Source: Sediminibacterium salmoneum NBRC 103935
Lineage (GTDB): Bacteria; Bacteroidota; Bacteroidia; Chitinophagales; Chitinophagaceae
Length of the DNA: 64,000 bases
Direction of reading: 5' to 3'
NCBI RefSeq assembly: GCF_000511175.1
Contig: NZ_KI866530.1
Span: 1,743,311-1,807,310 of the forward strand
Shown here: positions 1 to 10,212 of the stretch, piece by piece
How positions within the stretch are numbered: position 1 is the stretch's first letter
How the letters are laid out: the number at the start of each line of letters is the position of its first letter
Translations under genes and position numbers: made by a program
Notes under the pieces: generated by a model
Told to the model about the DNA's origin: nothing
Database searches by the model: none
What the model saw: the letters and a program-made list of their open reading frames with translations, nothing else

Positions 1-2
1 CC

Positions 3-1379
3 ACTATATCTTTTGTAGTGAATTGTAATCTTCAACACTATTCAGGAGAAACGGGCGTTAGTTATCTAAGTCAATTGTTCTTACAGTTCTTACAATTTGT
101 TAGTGCAGCAACTGGTATGGCTGCAGCTGTAGTATTGTTCAAAGCGCTCAAAGACAGGGCTACTCATCAACTGGGTAATTTTTATGTCTATTTTGTAAAA
201 TCAATTACAAGAATATTACTTCCTATTTCCGTTGTAATTGCCATACTTTTTCTTTTTGATGGAATGCCGATGGGCTTAGAAGGGAAAGAGCAAATGGTAA
301 ACCTGCAAGGAGACACTATTCAAGTATCCAGAGGGCCGGTTGCATCTTTTATCCCAATTAAACACCTGGGAACCAATGGGGGCGGTTATTTTGGCTCTAA
401 CAGTGCCCATCCCTTAGAAAACCCCTCCTATTTCTCGAATATGGTAGCAATGATAGCGCAATTGTTAATTCCATTCTCTATGATTTTTGCCTTTGGCTAT
501 TTTATCAATAGAAGAAAAATGAGCTGGATGATTTTTGGAGTGATGACAGTGGGCTTTCTTCTGCTGGCCATCCCCAACATTGTTCAGGAAGTCAATGGCA
601 ATCCTGCCATAGCTAAAATGGGTATTCAGCAGAAATTAGGCGCCATGGAAGGCAAAGAAATGAGAATTGGTGCAGCAGCATCTGGATTCTGGAGCATTGT
701 TACCACCGTCATTTCTACAGGATCTGTTAATGCCATGCACGACAGTACCATGCCCATGAGTGGCATGAATGAAATGCTTGCCATGATGGTTAATAGTTTT
801 TATGGAGGTTGTGGGGTAGGCCTGCTGAACTTTTTCATCTTCATCATTCTCGCTGTTTTTATAAGTGGATTAATGGTTGGAAGAACCCCTGAATTTCTTG
901 GAAAAAAGATTGAAGCGAATGAAATAAAAATTGCAATGTTAATTGCTTTGCTTCATCCCTTCTTAATATTAGTAGGAACAGCATTGTCGAGCTATCTATA
1001 CGTAAATAATCCCGAAGCCTATGCTAGCTGGTTAAACAACCCTGGATTCCATGGTTTCAGTGAAATGTTGTATGAGTATACTTCTTCCGCTGCCAATAAC
1101 GGAAGTGGATTTGAAGGTCTTGGCGACAATACACTTTGGTGGAATATTAGTACGGGAATAGTTCTAATTCTAGGTCGTTTCCTACCCATTATTGGACCAA
1201 TAGCTATTGCAGGTATGCTGGCAGCAAAAAAACAAATTCCAGAAAGTGCAGGAACCCTAAAAACAGACACTTCCACTTTTGGCATTATGATTTTTGCTGT
1301 GATCTTGATAGTTACTGCTCTTTCCTTTTTCCCTTCATTGGCACTCGGTCCGATTGCTGAATATTTTACGCTCTATTAA
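3..1379 (+). CDS. kdpA: K+-transporting ATPase subunit KdpA, 5' partial
   Basis: Membrane subunit that forms the K+ pathway of the KdpFABC high-affinity potassium pump. The window opens inside the gene: the frame is already open at base 3 and begins with the conserved [12 protein letters not shown] stretch, so roughly the first 100 residues lie outside. The GTG at 18 is an internal Val codon, not a start. About 458 residues are visible, with many hydrophobic helices and a selectivity-filter-like loop [15 protein letters not shown]. The gene ends 10 bases before the preferred kdpB start, as expected in a kdp operon. Identification rests on family motifs and on the following kdpB and kdpC. Confidence 0.97.
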   Translation, partial: TISFVVNCNLQHYSGETGVSYLSQLFLQFLQFVSAATGMAAAVVLFKALKDRATHQLGNFYVYFVKSITRILLPISVVIAILFLFDGMPMGLEGKEQMVNLQGDTIQVSRGPVASFIPIKHLGTNGGGYFGSNSAHPLENPSYFSNMVAMIAQLLIPFSMIFAFGYFINRRKMSWMIFGVMTVGFLLLAIPNIVQEVNGNPAIAKMGIQQKLGAMEGKEMRIGAAASGFWSIVTTVISTGSVNAMHDSTMPMSGMNEMLAMMVNSFYGGCGVGLLNFFIFIILAVFISGLMVGRTPEFLGKKIEANEIKIAMLIALLHPFLILVGTALSSYLYVNNPEAYASWLNNPGFHGFSEMLYEYTSSAANNGSGFEGLGDNTLWWNISTGIVLILGRFLPIIGPIAIAGMLAAKKQIPESAGTLKTDTSTFGIMIFAVILIVTALSFFPSLALGPIAEYFTLY

Positions 1380-1389
1380 TTCCATCCCC

Positions 1390-3435
1390 ATGAAACAAAA
1401 TCAATCAAATCGTTTATTTAGTAAAGACCTTGTTGTAGAGGCCCTAAAAGCATCTTTTGTAAAATTGCATCCTGCTAACATGTTCCGCAACCCTGTAATG
1501 TTTATGGTATGGTTAGGCACCATTATCATGGGAGGAGTTTGTATTTGGATTGTTATGGGCGAGCAAAGCCAGGGAAGTCTTGTATACAATCTGGTCATTA
1601 CGGTGCTTTTATTTTTTACCCTATTATTTGCCAATTTTGCAGAAGCCATTGCAGAAGCAAGAGGTAAAGCGCAAGCCAATAGCCTGCGTAAAACCAGAGA
1701 AGAAACCCCAGCCAAAATGTTACAACCTGTTGGCGAAATGATAGTGGGCGAAATAAAAATCATCCCTTCTTCTCAATTAGAAAAAGGCAATTATTTTGTT
1801 TGCGAAGCAGGCGATATTATTCCTTCGGATGGTGAAATTATTGAAGGTCTAGCTACCATTGATGAAAGTGCCATAACCGGAGAAAGTGCCCCTGTAATTA
1901 GAGAAGCAGGGGGCGATAAAAGCAGTGTAACAGGGGGTACTAAGGTTTTGAGCGATAGAATTGTCGTATGTGTTACCACAGAACAAGGTGAAAGTTTTCT
2001 GGATAAAATGATTGCGTTAGTAGAAGGTGCTTCCAGACAAAAAACACCTAATGAAATTGCATTGACCATTTTACTTGCAGGTTTTACTTTGGTTTTTATT
2101 TTGGTAACGGTTACATTAAAACCTTTTGCTGACTTTGCGCAAGCACCCATAACCATTGCTGCATTTATTTCTTTGTTTGTTTGCCTGATACCTACTACCA
2201 TCGGAGGGTTGCTTTCTGCTATTGGTATTGCAGGCATGGACAGGGCTTTGCGAGCCAACGTAATTACCAAAAGTGGAAAGGCAGTTGAAACAGCTGGAGA
2301 TATTGATGTATTGCTACTAGACAAAACTGGAACTATTACGATTGGCAATAGAAAAGCAACTCATTTTTATCCTGCGGAAGGTATTTCGCCTGATTGTTTC
2401 ATTAAATCCGTATTGTTAAGCTCTTTGGCAGATGAAACTCCGGAAGGAAAATCAATCATTGAATTGGTGGGCGTAAACGCTGCAGATTACGAAATAAAGA
2501 ATGCAAGATTCATCAAATTTACTGCTGAATCCAGAAGCTCTGGTATTGATATAGGAGAAGACACGCGCATTAGAAAAGGAGCTGCTGATGCTATTCGAAA
2601 TCTTTGTGAAAAGAAAGGGAATCCTTTTCCTGAGGCCATTGACCAAAGAGTCAAACAAATTTCTGCCAATGGCGGAACTCCGTTGGTTGTATCTGAGAAT
2701 GAACAGGTGATGGGGGTGATTGAATTACAGGATATCATTAAACCCGGTATTCAGGAACGTTTTGAACGCTTGCGTAAAATGGGGATTAAAACCGTTATGG
2801 TTACAGGAGACAATCCACTTACGGCGCAATATATTGCCCAGAAAGCTGGTGTTGATGACTTTATTGCAGAAGCCAAACCAGAAGACAAAATGCATTATAT
2901 CCGCAAAGTACAAGCAGAAGGCAGACTGGTGGCTATGATGGGCGATGGAACCAATGATGCACCCGCATTGGCACAGGCAGATGTTGGGGTTGCCATGAAT
3001 AGTGGAACGCAGGCAGCTAAAGAAGCAGGAAACATGGTAGATTTAGACAACGACCCTACTAAATTGATTGAAATTGTAGAAATTGGCAAACAATTGCTCA
3101 TGACCCGGGGCACCCTTACTACATTCAGCATTGCCAATGATGTGGCAAAATATTTTGCTATTGTACCTGCTTTGTTTGTTAGCGCAATTCCAGCTTTACA
3201 AGGATTAAACATAATGCGATTAACAAGTCCAGAAACCGCCATTCTCTCTGCGGTGATTTTCAATGCTTTTATCATTCCTTTGTTAATTCCATTGGCTTTA
3301 AAAGGTGTGGCTTATAAACCTATTGGGGCAAGCGCCTTGTTGAGAAGGAATCTTATTATTTATGGTTTAGGTGGCATTATTGTTCCATTTATAGGTATCA
3401 AACTGATTGACATGGCAGTAACCATATTTTATTAA
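1390..3435 (+). CDS. kdpB: K+-transporting ATPase ATP-binding subunit KdpB
   Basis: P-type ATPase subunit that hydrolyses ATP to drive K+ uptake through KdpA. The ATG at 1390 ([10 protein letters not shown]) is preferred: an in-frame start at 1354 would overlap kdpA. This gives 681 residues, the usual size. Visible motifs are the actuator TGES near residue 163, the phosphorylation site DKTGT with Asp near 311, the nucleotide-domain [10 protein letters not shown], and the hinge [14 protein letters not shown] near 518. Transmembrane segments lie near residues 30-90, around 215-290, and at the C-terminus. It sits between kdpA and kdpC in one transcription unit. Confidence 0.98.
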   Translation: MKQNQSNRLFSKDLVVEALKASFVKLHPANMFRNPVMFMVWLGTIIMGGVCIWIVMGEQSQGSLVYNLVITVLLFFTLLFANFAEAIAEARGKAQANSLRKTREETPAKMLQPVGEMIVGEIKIIPSSQLEKGNYFVCEAGDIIPSDGEIIEGLATIDESAITGESAPVIREAGGDKSSVTGGTKVLSDRIVVCVTTEQGESFLDKMIALVEGASRQKTPNEIALTILLAGFTLVFILVTVTLKPFADFAQAPITIAAFISLFVCLIPTTIGGLLSAIGIAGMDRALRANVITKSGKAVETAGDIDVLLLDKTGTITIGNRKATHFYPAEGISPDCFIKSVLLSSLADETPEGKSIIELVGVNAADYEIKNARFIKFTAESRSSGIDIGEDTRIRKGAADAIRNLCEKKGNPFPEAIDQRVKQISANGGTPLVVSENEQVMGVIELQDIIKPGIQERFERLRKMGIKTVMVTGDNPLTAQYIAQKAGVDDFIAEAKPEDKMHYIRKVQAEGRLVAMMGDGTNDAPALAQADVGVAMNSGTQAAKEAGNMVDLDNDPTKLIEIVEIGKQLLMTRGTLTTFSIANDVAKYFAIVPALFVSAIPALQGLNIMRLTSPETAILSAVIFNAFIIPLLIPLALKGVAYKPIGASALLRRNLIIYGLGGIIVPFIGIKLIDMAVTIFY

Positions 3436-3464
3436 TAACTCTGTAAAGAGCTCAAATTCATCAA

Positions 3465-4016
3465 ATGAAAACACATGTATTTTCTGCAATAAAATTAACC
3501 CTTGTAATGCTGATTCTTTTGTCTGGTATTTATCCGCTTCTTATTTGGGGAGCTGCCCACCTAACACCCGATAAAGGACAAGGAAAACGAATCATTGCCA
3601 ATGGGCAATCTTACTACAAGAATATCGGCCAGACATTTACACAAGGCCAATATTTCTATAGTCGTCCTTCGGCCGTGAGCTATAATGCAGCTGGATCTGG
3701 CGGCAGCAATAAGGGACCTGCTAATCCTGATTATTTAGCTACAGTTCAAGCACGTATCGACAGTTTTATGGTACACAATCCGGGTATTCATAAAAAAGAC
3801 ATCCCAGCTGAGCTGGTAACAGCTAGTGGCAGCGGTTTAGATCCCCATATTTCTGTTGAAGCAGCAACCATACAAGTTAAACGGATTTCCCAAATTAGAA
3901 ATATTCCGGAAGCCAACTTGAACGAATTAATACGTAAACATACAGAACAACCCATGTTCGGCCCGTCAGTCATTAATGTATTGGCCTTAAATATTTCGTT
4001 GGATCAATTAAAATAA
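3465..4016 (+). CDS. kdpC: K+-transporting ATPase subunit KdpC
   Basis: Small single-span subunit that stabilises the KdpFABC complex and assists ATP binding. The 183-residue length is typical. An N-terminal membrane helix (about residues 8-30) is followed by the family block FYSRPSAVSYNAAGSGGSN and, further on, TASGSGLDPHISVEAA. It lies 29 bases after kdpB and 5 bases before the porin gene, so the genes are probably cotranscribed. Confidence 0.97.
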   Translation: MKTHVFSAIKLTLVMLILLSGIYPLLIWGAAHLTPDKGQGKRIIANGQSYYKNIGQTFTQGQYFYSRPSAVSYNAAGSGGSNKGPANPDYLATVQARIDSFMVHNPGIHKKDIPAELVTASGSGLDPHISVEAATIQVKRISQIRNIPEANLNELIRKHTEQPMFGPSVINVLALNISLDQLK

Positions 4017-4021
4017 TAAAA

Positions 4022-5101
4022 ATGAAAACTTTGTTGAGCGTATTTTTTAGTTTGTTATTGAGTGGTATTGTAGTAGCCCAGGATAAACAAGACCGTCCCG
4101 CGGTTTCCTTTAGCGGATACATTGAAACCTATTATAGTTACGATTTTGGAAGACCGCTTTCCAATACCCGCCCCGGATTTGCATATTCGCACAATAAACA
4201 CAATGAAGTGGCACTGAACCTGGGATATATTAAAGCAGCTTATGCACAAAATGGAGTGAGAGCCAATTTAGCTGTTGCCACAGGAACCTATATGAATGCC
4301 AACCTGGCTGCAGAACCTGGTGTGCTTAAAAATATTTATGAAGCCAACGTCGGCTTACAATTATCTAAGACCGCCAATCTTTGGTTGGATGCAGGTATTT
4401 TTGCATCACATATTGGCTTTGAAAGTGCAATTGGTAAAGATTGCTGGTCTCTGACCAGGGGCATTCTCGCTGATAATTCGCCTTATTATGAATCGGGGGT
4501 AAAATTAACCTATATTTCACCCAATGAAAAATGGACACTCAGCGGATTGGTCTTAAATGGATGGCAAAGAATGCAACGAGTGCCTGGAAATCGTACCCTT
4601 GGACTTGGCCATCAAATAACGTATAAACCCAATGATGCAGTCACCTTAAATAGTAGTTCTTTTATTGGCAATGATAAACCAGATAGCGTACGTCAGATGC
4701 GATACTTCCATAATTTTTATGGTATATTCCAGCTATCTTCTAAATGGGCTGTTACAGCTGGATTTGACATTGGATTTGAACAAAAATACAAAGGAAGCAA
4801 TCAATACAATACCTGGTATACCCCAATCGTTATGGCAAAACTAAAGGCAGATAACAAAAACAGTATTACTGCCCGAATAGAATATTATAACGACCCAAAT
4901 CAAGTGATTATCAGTACCGGAACAACCAATGGATTTAAAACCTGGGGTTATTCTATCAACTACGATCGCCAATTAAGCGATCAGGCAGTTTGGCGCATTG
5001 AAGCCCGTAGCTTCTCGTCTAATGATAAAATATTTGAAAAAAATAGTCGGCTGAGTACTGGTAATTTCTTTATGACAACAGCAATTGCCATTTCATTTTA
5101 G
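4022..5101 (+). CDS. Outer-membrane beta-barrel porin in the kdp operon
   Basis: A 359-residue protein with a signal peptide (MKTLLSVFFSLLLSGIVVAQ) followed by alternating aromatic and polar strands typical of an outer-membrane barrel. It starts FSGYIETYYSYDFGRP and ends in a terminal Phe (TAIAISF), as OMP barrels do. It resembles the OmpL-like 'beta-barrel porin-2' group (PF07642) seen in Bacteroidota. It starts only 5 bases after kdpC and precedes kdpD, so a role in K+ passage across the outer membrane is plausible but inferred from position alone. Confidence 0.8.
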   Translation: MKTLLSVFFSLLLSGIVVAQDKQDRPAVSFSGYIETYYSYDFGRPLSNTRPGFAYSHNKHNEVALNLGYIKAAYAQNGVRANLAVATGTYMNANLAAEPGVLKNIYEANVGLQLSKTANLWLDAGIFASHIGFESAIGKDCWSLTRGILADNSPYYESGVKLTYISPNEKWTLSGLVLNGWQRMQRVPGNRTLGLGHQITYKPNDAVTLNSSSFIGNDKPDSVRQMRYFHNFYGIFQLSSKWAVTAGFDIGFEQKYKGSNQYNTWYTPIVMAKLKADNKNSITARIEYYNDPNQVIISTGTTNGFKTWGYSINYDRQLSDQAVWRIEARSFSSNDKIFEKNSRLSTGNFFMTTAIAISF

Positions 5102-5142
5102 CATTCAGCCTAGTATGCTTATCTTCTTCTAACAGCTCGCTT

Positions 5143-6267
5143 ATGCAAGAAAAAGACCAAAAAGTTCAACAGTTTCTCAATCTCATCAAGAAATCGAGAA
5201 GAGGTAAATTCAAGATTTACATTGGCATGAGTGCGGGTGTTGGTAAAACCTATCGGATGCTTCAGGAAGCACATGCTTTATTAAAAAATGGCATTGATGT
5301 TAGAATAGGATATATTGAAACCCATAACAGAAAAGAAACCCATGCCCTTTTAGAGGGTTTACCTGTAATTCCGAGAAGAAAACTTTTTTATAAGGGCAAA
5401 GAATTGGAAGAACTAGACGTCCAAACCATTATTCAAACCAGACCCGAATTAGTCATTGTAGATGAATTAGCACATACGAATATTGAGGGAAGCAAAAACG
5501 AAAAAAGATGGCAGGATGTACTAGAAATTATTGATGCGGGCATTAATGTAATTAGTGCTGTTAATATTCAACATATTGAAAGTCTGAATGAAGCCGTTAA
5601 ACAAATTACAGGAATTGAAGTAAAAGAAAGAGTTCCTGACAGTGTTTTAGCGCAAGCAGACGAAGTTGTCAATATTGACCTTACTGCAGATGAATTGATA
5701 TCCCGGCTTAAAGAAGGGAAAATTTATGATCCTACAAAAATTGAACAAGCACTAAAGAATTTTTTTAAAAGTGAGCATATTCTACAATTGAGAGAGCTGG
5801 CACTAAAAGAAGTTGCTTCACAAGTAGAAAGAAAAGTAGAATCAGAAATTACTCATGTCAATGCTATAAAACATGAGCGATTTTTAGCCTGTATAAGTTC
5901 AAATGAAAAAACTGCCAAAACAGTTATTCGCAAAACAGCCAGACTGGCTAATTATTATAATAGCAAATGGTATGTTTTATATGTACAAATACCTGCAGAA
6001 GCAACAGATAAAATAGCACTTGATAAACAAAGACACTTAATTAATAATTTTAAATTGGCTACAGAACTTGGGGCTGAAATTATTAAAGTAGAAAATACCA
6101 ATATTGCAAAAGCGATTATGGAACAATCCGATCAGCGGCAGATTACCACAATTTGCATTGGCAAACCACATTTGAGTTTGTTCAGACTTATATTAGCCAC
6201 CAATGTATTCAATGAATTATTGAAAAAAATGTCGAGTAGTGATATTGACCTAGTAATATTAAGCTAA
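5143..6267 (+). CDS. kdpD: KdpD-type sensor protein (N-terminal KdpD + universal stress domain), short form
   Basis: Corresponds to the cytoplasmic N-terminal half of KdpD, the K+-limitation sensor. A KdpD domain occupies residues 15-220, with Walker A GMSAGVGKTYRML and the VDELAHTN block. A universal stress protein-like domain follows (residues 240-374). It lacks the four central helices and the kinase module of enterobacterial KdpD. The kinase is encoded separately right after it: the stop codon overlaps the next ATG (TAATG at 6265-6269), implying translational coupling. No kdpE regulator is visible; it may lie upstream of the window. Confidence 0.9.
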   Translation: MQEKDQKVQQFLNLIKKSRRGKFKIYIGMSAGVGKTYRMLQEAHALLKNGIDVRIGYIETHNRKETHALLEGLPVIPRRKLFYKGKELEELDVQTIIQTRPELVIVDELAHTNIEGSKNEKRWQDVLEIIDAGINVISAVNIQHIESLNEAVKQITGIEVKERVPDSVLAQADEVVNIDLTADELISRLKEGKIYDPTKIEQALKNFFKSEHILQLRELALKEVASQVERKVESEITHVNAIKHERFLACISSNEKTAKTVIRKTARLANYYNSKWYVLYVQIPAEATDKIALDKQRHLINNFKLATELGAEIIKVENTNIAKAIMEQSDQRQITTICIGKPHLSLFRLILATNVFNELLKKMSSSDIDLVILS

Positions 6268-7996
6268 TGAAAATTAAACAGAAACTCCAATTAGGATTGG
6301 GTCTATTATTTAGTCTGATTTTTCTTTTGGCCTCCATCAGCATCCTCTTCATCCATCAACTTAGTTTGGATACAAAGAATATTTTGGTGGCTAATTACAA
6401 TACATTGGACTATTCCAGGAAAATGCAAATAGCCTTGGATAACAATATTTTTTTACCAGTTAACCAAAATCTTTTTGCTGAAAATCTTGCATTACAACAA
6501 AAAAATGTTACAGAGCCCGGTGAAGGAGAATTGACAACAAAGCTTGCTATTCATTTTAACTTATTACAAAAAAATCCTTTGGATACGACTCAAATCAGAA
6601 GTATCAGAAAGGATTTGTCGGATATCATGCTTTTGAATATGCAAGCCATTGAAAGAAAAAGTATGATTGCAGAATCTACTTCGGAGCGCTCTATATTTTG
6701 GGTGAGTATTATTGGCTGCATCTGTTTCATGATTTCATTTACCTTACTATTTAATCTGCCAGGAAATATTGCTAATCCGATTCGAGAATTAACAGAAAGT
6801 ATAAAAGAAATTGCGGAAAGAAATTATTCCAGAAGATTACATTTTAACAAAAAAACGAATTCGGAGTTTTGGCTTCTTCCTTTAATACCATGGCGGAAAA
6901 ACTGGAAGAATACCAGGCTAGTAGTCTTCAAAAATTACTGATTGAAAAGAAAAGAATTGAAACCCTGATTAACAATTTGAAGGATCCTGTAATAGGTTTA
7001 GACCACAACAAGAAAGTATTGTTTATGAACAATATGGCAATTAGAATTTGTGGCATTAAAGCAGATGAAATTGTGGGTAAATCTGCCGAAGAACTAGCTT
7101 TGAAAAATGATTTGATTAGATTATTGGTAAAAGACTTATACGAACCTATCCAACCCAAACAACAAAATAAAATACCAATAAAGATTTATGCAGATAACAA
7201 AGAAAGCTATTTTGAAAAAGAAATCATCCCCATCAATATCATTCCTTCAGGAGAGCATGTAGAACAGCTTATTGGAATTGTTATCTTATTGCAAAATGTT
7301 ACTCCCTATAAAGAATTAGACTACGCCAAAACCAATTTTATTGCAACAGTGTCTCATGAACTAAAAACGCCTATTGCTTCCATTCGGATGAGCCTGGACC
7401 TGCTGGAGAATCAACATTTGGGAGAACTGAACCCGGAGCAAAAAAACTTGGTTGAAAGCATTAAAGAAGATACAACCAGACTTTTGAAAATTACCAGTGA
7501 ATTACTTAACATGACCCAGGTAGAAACCGGGTCTATTCAGATGATAATTCAATCCACTCCAATTGAAGAAATCATTAATGCTGCAGTTACTGCAAATAAA
7601 CTGGCAGCTAATAATAAAAACATACAATTGTCCATTTCGATTGACCCTTCAGTTTCTACAGTATCGGCAGACAAAGACAAAACCAGCTGGGTTTTGATCA
7701 ACCTGGTTTCCAATGCAATTCGATATAGTCACGAAAATGCTACTGTTCATATTGAAGTACGTGCAGAAAATGATAAAATCAAGTTTTCCGTGATGGATAC
7801 TGGTCAGGGCATTGAACCTAAATACATCCACAAGATTTTTGATCGTTACTTTAGAATTCCCAGCTCTAAAAAAGAAGGGACTGGACTTGGACTTAGCATC
7901 AGCAAAGAATTTATTGAGGCGCAGGGAGGAGAAATTACTGTAATCAGTGATTTAGGAAAGGGGAGTGCCTTCTCCTTTACCCTTAACGCAGGATAA
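6267..7996 (+). pseudogene. Sensor histidine kinase partnered with KdpD, interrupted by a single-base frameshift
   Basis: A membrane histidine kinase of about 576 residues if repaired. Order: N-terminal TM helix (7-30), periplasmic part, second TM (about 145-165), HAMP, PAS-like region, HisKA with phospho-acceptor SHELKTPIASIRM, HATPase with NLVSNAIRYS, DTGQGIEP and GTGLGLSIS. The first frame (6267-6941) runs off into non-HAMP sequence after HFNKK. The -1 frame resumes as NEFGVLASSFNTMAEKL, the usual HAMP ending. The two join perfectly if the A7 run at 6849-6855 were A8. It is either a real inactivating deletion or a homopolymer miscall; I favour miscall given the other breaks and the adaptor at the window end. 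It should pair with the upstream short KdpD. Confidence 0.85.
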
Positions 7997-8000
7997 AAAA

Positions 8001-8663
8001 TTATGCAGAGAGGAAGGGATTACATAAAGTCATCCAATACGGATAAAGCCACAACATATACTGTGCAGACATTTCAGCAATAGATCCTCTTGGTCCGCGT
8101 TTATTATCGGCTCTGATCATAAACTGAAAAGAATGTCCTAATTCGTGCGCCAGTGCACCGTATGGTGCTTTATTCATTCTGGCTGCAGGCGTCCATAGCA
8201 TCCCGATTTTATTATCCGCTCCCCCACCAAGTGCAGTTGCACCCTCTCCACCAATAACATATAGCACCATTTTATACTGGTCTGTTAAAGAATTTCCTCT
8301 TACTACCAATTTTAACTGATTCACATAATAATCATAAAACCGCTCTAACTCTTCCAGGGCATTGGATACATTAAAACGCTTTTGTTCATTGGGGTTTTGC
8401 ATTGGATCTTTTCCAAATTCCTTTGCCCAAAAAACAACTATATTTTTAGACTCAGCCATTCTGCTAAAACTAAATTCACTGGTATCGCTTAGATAATTAT
8501 TATTATCGGGTGTACGAAAAACTTTGCCCGGAATATATACTTCTTTTTCACCTGCTCTTTTTATTTGAGCAAAAGGCTCAGGAATTTTATTGTTGCTGGG
8601 CTGTGCAAAAGCTGGAAAAGAAAAAGCAAAAAATGCTATTAGGACTAAAACAAAATTTTTCAT
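8001..8663 (-). CDS. DUF6055-like secreted putative metallopeptidase, 3' truncated
   Basis: A 220-residue exported protein: signal peptide MKNFVLVLIAFFAFSFPAFA, then FVVFW-type and LERFYDYYVNQLKLVVRG blocks and a zinc-peptidase-like ALAHELGHSFQFM (HExxH). It resembles DUF6055 proteins, from memory of the family; catalytic activity is not established. Family members are longer. Here the frame stops just after WLYPYWMTL, and the last codons (CNPFLSA) lie in the 18-bp copy of the tRNA-Ser 3' end, so the C-terminus has been lost at a recombination junction. It converges on the histidine kinase, 4 bases away. Probably a remnant. Confidence 0.65.
   Translation of the reverse strand: MKNFVLVLIAFFAFSFPAFAQPSNNKIPEPFAQIKRAGEKEVYIPGKVFRTPDNNNYLSDTSEFSFSRMAESKNIVVFWAKEFGKDPMQNPNEQKRFNVSNALEELERFYDYYVNQLKLVVRGNSLTDQYKMVLYVIGGEGATALGGGADNKIGMLWTPAARMNKAPYGALAHELGHSFQFMIRADNKRGPRGSIAEMSAQYMLWLYPYWMTLCNPFLSA
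8004..8021 (-). repeat. Copy of the tRNA-Ser 3' end (att-like direct repeat, distal)
   Basis: An exact 18-bp match (TGCAGAGAGGAAGGGATT) to 10255-10272, the T-arm and acceptor 3' portion of tRNA-Ser(GGA), in the same orientation. Flanking bases differ on both sides. A tRNA 3' fragment downstream of an intact tRNA is the usual footprint of tyrosine-recombinase integration. No integrase lies between the copies. Confidence 0.75.
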
Positions 8664-8778
8664 GATAAAAAGTTTATTTGAAAGGGTACTTATGACCTTG
8701 CTTTCAAATATACTTTATATGAATACCCAATCAGGGGCAGTTTACCTATTGGTCAAAATATGTATAGACTTGGTTAAT

Positions 8779-9924
8779 TCATATATGTTGAGAAGTGGTA
8801 ATCCAATCTAAATAATTGTCTTTGTTTACTATTGAAAATTTAGCTTCTGGGTATGCTTTAGCAAAAGCAAGCGGAACTTTAGCTTTTGACTCTTTCCATT
8901 TACATTCTAATGCTTGTAACTGACCATTATTTAATTCAAGCAAATCTATTTCTTGTCCATCATAAGTTCTCCAGAAATAGTATTGAGGTTGATAATTATT
9001 GTAGCGATTGAACTTAATACGCTCACTTAAAATATATTGTTCCCATAACTGACCAATATCATTTCGTTGGCTCAAAGGACTAAAATTGTTTATTAAAGCA
9101 TTTCTGATTCCATTATCAAAAAAATACCACTTCTTACTTTTAGTAACTTCCTTTCTAAGATTTTTGCTATATCCTGTTAATGGATAGATGATAAATACTT
9201 TGGAGAGTAAATCTAAATACCGTTCAACTGTAGCTTTATTTATTTGTAAATGTGAGGCTAATTCTACCGTACTTACCTGACTACCTAATTGCCAAGCAAG
9301 CATTTGCAATAATTTAAAAAGAATATCAGCTCCCTTTATATTTTCATAAGAAAGCAAATCTTTCAACAAATAGCTATTAACCATTTGCTTTAAATAAGTT
9401 TCTTTTTCTTGTATAGTATTTAAATGCCACAACTCAGGATAACTTCCATAAACAAGCCGCTCTTCTAAATTTTGATTGGTCGCAATAAAATTTTCAATAG
9501 TGGACAATTCAACCTGAGCGATCGGGAATAAATAAAATTCAAAATTTCTTCCAACCAATGGTTCTCCAGCGCTATTTACTAAATCAAAACTGCTACTTCC
9601 AGTTGCTATTACTGTAATACCTTTTACCGTATCAATTAATAGTTTTAAAATTTTGCCAATCTCTGGAATGGCTTGTGCTTCTTCTATAATAATGATTTTC
9701 TTTCCGCTGGTTAGTTTTTGATAATTTGAAACCGTTCTATTTTGTAAGATGTTTGATATCTGCATATCTTCTCCATGCAAAAGCATTGCATCTTTCGAAT
9801 ATTTTTGAACAACCTTTTCTATGATTGTTGTCTTTCCCGTTCGTCTTGTACCATAAAGTAGGATTACTTTTTGTTGTCCAATTTTGGACTCAATTTGCGT
9901 TTGTAGTATACGAGGAATATCCAT
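8779..9924 (-). CDS. AAA ATPase with DUF4143 domain (copy 1)
   Basis: A 381-residue ATPase of the AAA_14/DUF4143 family, whose physiological role is unknown. Walker A is YGTRRTGKTTIIEKV near residue 25. A Walker-B-like IIIIEEAQAIPE is near 100, and a sensor ATGSSSFDL near 138. The C-terminal DUF4143 part ends in a nuclease-like fold segment (YFWRTYDGQEIDLLE...ALECKWKE), typical of these proteins. It lies inside the tRNA-Ser repeat segment. A perfect 12-bp dyad ATTTATATAAAT begins at the base next to its ATG, with a near copy 32 bp further upstream. It is a paralogue of the gene at 20781. Confidence 0.88.
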   Translation of the reverse strand: MDIPRILQTQIESKIGQQKVILLYGTRRTGKTTIIEKVVQKYSKDAMLLHGEDMQISNILQNRTVSNYQKLTSGKKIIIIEEAQAIPEIGKILKLLIDTVKGITVIATGSSSFDLVNSAGEPLVGRNFEFYLFPIAQVELSTIENFIATNQNLEERLVYGSYPELWHLNTIQEKETYLKQMVNSYLLKDLLSYENIKGADILFKLLQMLAWQLGSQVSTVELASHLQINKATVERYLDLLSKVFIIYPLTGYSKNLRKEVTKSKKWYFFDNGIRNALINNFSPLSQRNDIGQLWEQYILSERIKFNRYNNYQPQYYFWRTYDGQEIDLLELNNGQLQALECKWKESKAKVPLAFAKAYPEAKFSIVNKDNYLDWITTSQHI

Positions 9925-9969
9925 ATTTATATAAATTAGGCTAGTCTACTGTCGCAATTTACATAAATT
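9925..9969. repeat. Two AT-rich dyads (ATTTAYATAAAT) upstream of DUF4143 ATPase copy 1
   Basis: ATTTATATAAATT (9925-9937) and ATTTACATAAATT (9957-9969) are spaced 32 bp start to start. The first is a perfect palindrome touching the ATG of the ATPase gene. Position suggests an operator or autoregulatory site; that function is inference. Confidence 0.55.
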
Positions 9970-10130
9970 GGGGCAAATAAGGAGTTTTTATTCCCTTTGG
10001 GTTGTTGCGTTGCCTTTTAGTTAGCTCCGCTAAGAAAGGATTAGCTGCTCTACCCTTTGGGTATTCGCAGCTGTGCCCAGCGATTAGCTTCGATGATCCC
10101 CGGGTGGGGGTAGCAATAAGAGGGAACGGG

Positions 10131-10162
10131 AAAAACCGGGCACGCAGTGCCCGAGGTTTTTT
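10131..10162. terminator. Terminator-like hairpin
   Basis: The stem GGGCAC-GCA-GTGCCC is extended by AAAAACC/GGTTTTT with a two-base GA bulge. A- and T-runs on either side make it usable in both directions. It lies between the DUF4143 ATPase and tRNA-Ser. Confidence 0.55.
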
Positions 10163-10212
10163 ATGCCCCATTTCTCCCTCGGGACTAAAGTCCCGGAATC
10201 GAACTGGGGCAT

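Noticed and set aside
1401..3275. Minus-strand frames of up to 185 codons under kdpB
   Set aside because: Fully antisense to a complete, motif-rich kdpB; compositionally shadow frames.
6848..6856. Programmed -1 frameshift in the kdp histidine kinase
   Set aside because: The zero-frame heptamer at the run is C_AAA_AAA, not an X_XXY_YYZ slippery site; a missing base explains it more simply.
8590..8811. Plus-strand 73-codon frame between the DUF6055 and ATPase genes
   Set aside because: Lies antisense to the signal peptide of the DUF6055-like gene and runs into the ATPase 3' end; no recognisable content.
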